64,000 nt of DNA from Rhodococcus aetherivorans. GTDB taxonomy: Bacteria; Actinomycetota; Actinomycetes; Mycobacteriales; Mycobacteriaceae. Position numbers and translations under genes: made by a program. The notes under the pieces were generated by a model. It saw only the letters and a program-made list of their open reading frames with translations. It was not told the DNA's origin and made no database searches. This document shows positions 63,717 to 64,000 of the stretch, piece by piece; positions within the stretch are counted from its first letter, which is position 1, and each line of letters opens with the position of its first letter. The stretch lies in assembly GCF_011058165.1 (NCBI RefSeq), contig NZ_JAALEG010000001.1:117034-181033 (forward strand), in the 5' to 3' direction.

Positions 63717-64000
63717 TCAGGAACAAGATCAACAGACACTACCGAGACGGTGCCCGAAACCGTCCTCGAACGCCGTCTACCACGCCGAACTCATCCTGAA
63801 GCGGTCAGTGAAGGCAATGGGTCGACGGCGCACCTGGTGGCCCAGACTTCACCGTCGTCGGGATCCGGAGCCTGGTCAAGTCCCTGGAGGTGGTGTACGA
63901 CGTCGTCGCGTGATTCCTCGGGAGTGGGTCAGGCAGTCAAGGCCGGTGTCACCTCCCCGGTCTCCTCGGCGACACTGTCGGCGGGCTTGTCGGTGCGGGA
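63717..64000. other. Window end, no gene recognised
   Basis: Frames are short and broken. A minus-strand frame open to the window edge ends at 63929 (last residues DKPADSVAEETGEVTPALTA) and could be the 3' end of a gene outside the window. On the plus strand a short piece ending VVYDVVA before TGA at about 63913 looks like decayed coding DNA. Neither is assignable. Confidence 0.35.

Noticed and set aside
52849..64000. Integrative element with att sites
   Set aside because: No integrase or recombinase gene, no tRNA at the edge (the tRNA-Leu pair is 14 kb away), and no matching direct repeats were found within the window.

Overview
The window is about 70% GC, dense in genes and rich in GTG starts. 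It carries mycolic-acid genes (fabG1-inhA), a mycothiol gene (mshC), an RipA-type NlpC/P60 hydrolase, AcnR-controlled aconitase, B12-dependent methylmalonyl-CoA mutase, a Ku protein and a lycopene cyclase. This points to a mycolata actinobacterium, most likely Rhodococcus or a close relative. No rRNA or species marker is present, so the genus is an inference. From memory, gene order follows two blocks of the Mycobacterium tuberculosis chromosome: Rv1463-Rv1496 (suf to meaB) for about 1-31.5 kb, and Rv2141c-Rv2130c (M20 peptidase, PEBP protein, pyrD, lppL, uppP, phosphatase, DUF3090, mshC) for about 38.8-52.8 kb.

Layout. 1-2.7 kb: the end of the Suf Fe-S operon (sufC partial, sufS, sufU, sufT), with a MarR regulator close behind. 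3.3-6.2 kb, minus strand: SDR, lycopene cyclase, ku. 6.3-8.4 kb: ABC-F protein and a small HTH protein. 8.4-11.8 kb, minus: acn-acnR with a near-consensus AcnR operator upstream. 12-18 kb: membrane protein, ripA with a long leader, and moxR-DUF58-VWA joined by stop/start overlaps. 18-20.8 kb: fabG1-inhA (fatty-acid elongation for mycolates) and ferrochelatase. 20.9-26.2 kb: DUF3097, NfeD/SPFH membrane pair, a satD pair with a twin-palindrome operator candidate, and a TVP38 membrane protein. 26.4-31.5 kb: mutA-mutB-meaB behind a CRP/GlxR-like site. 31.5-37.8 kb, minus: CoA transferase, a TSUP anion transporter preceded by a 33-residue Cys-ended leader peptide, a saccharopine-dehydrogenase-like protein, DUF2784, UspA, and a zinc-ribbon SDR. 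38.2-38.7 kb: two tandem tRNA-Leu(GAG) genes, each with its own terminator. 38.8-43.7 kb: M20 peptidase, PEBP, pyrD, lipoprotein. 43.6-47.3 kb: a complete heme uptake and degradation operon hmuO-T-U-V behind an IdeR/DtxR-type box. 47.4-52.8 kb: a catalytically degenerate aldo-keto reductase, uppP, phosphatase, DUF3090, SCO1664-like protein and mshC.

From 52.86 kb to the end the character changes to an accessory island. A near-perfect inverted repeat after mshC is followed by pglW and pglX of a BREX type 2 (Pgl) phage-defence system, with pglX visibly poorer in GC. Instead of pglY/pglZ comes an insertion-sequence pile-up: an ISL3-family element with a frameshifted transposase, an IS5-family element with two frame breaks, and a scrap of another IS5-type transposase. 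Threaded between them are pieces of one PknE/PknF-like Ser/Thr kinase gene. Removing the IS5 element and one copy of its TGA target duplication restores the kinase reading frame across its catalytic VALK motif. The BREX locus therefore looks incomplete within this window, and the kinase is dead.
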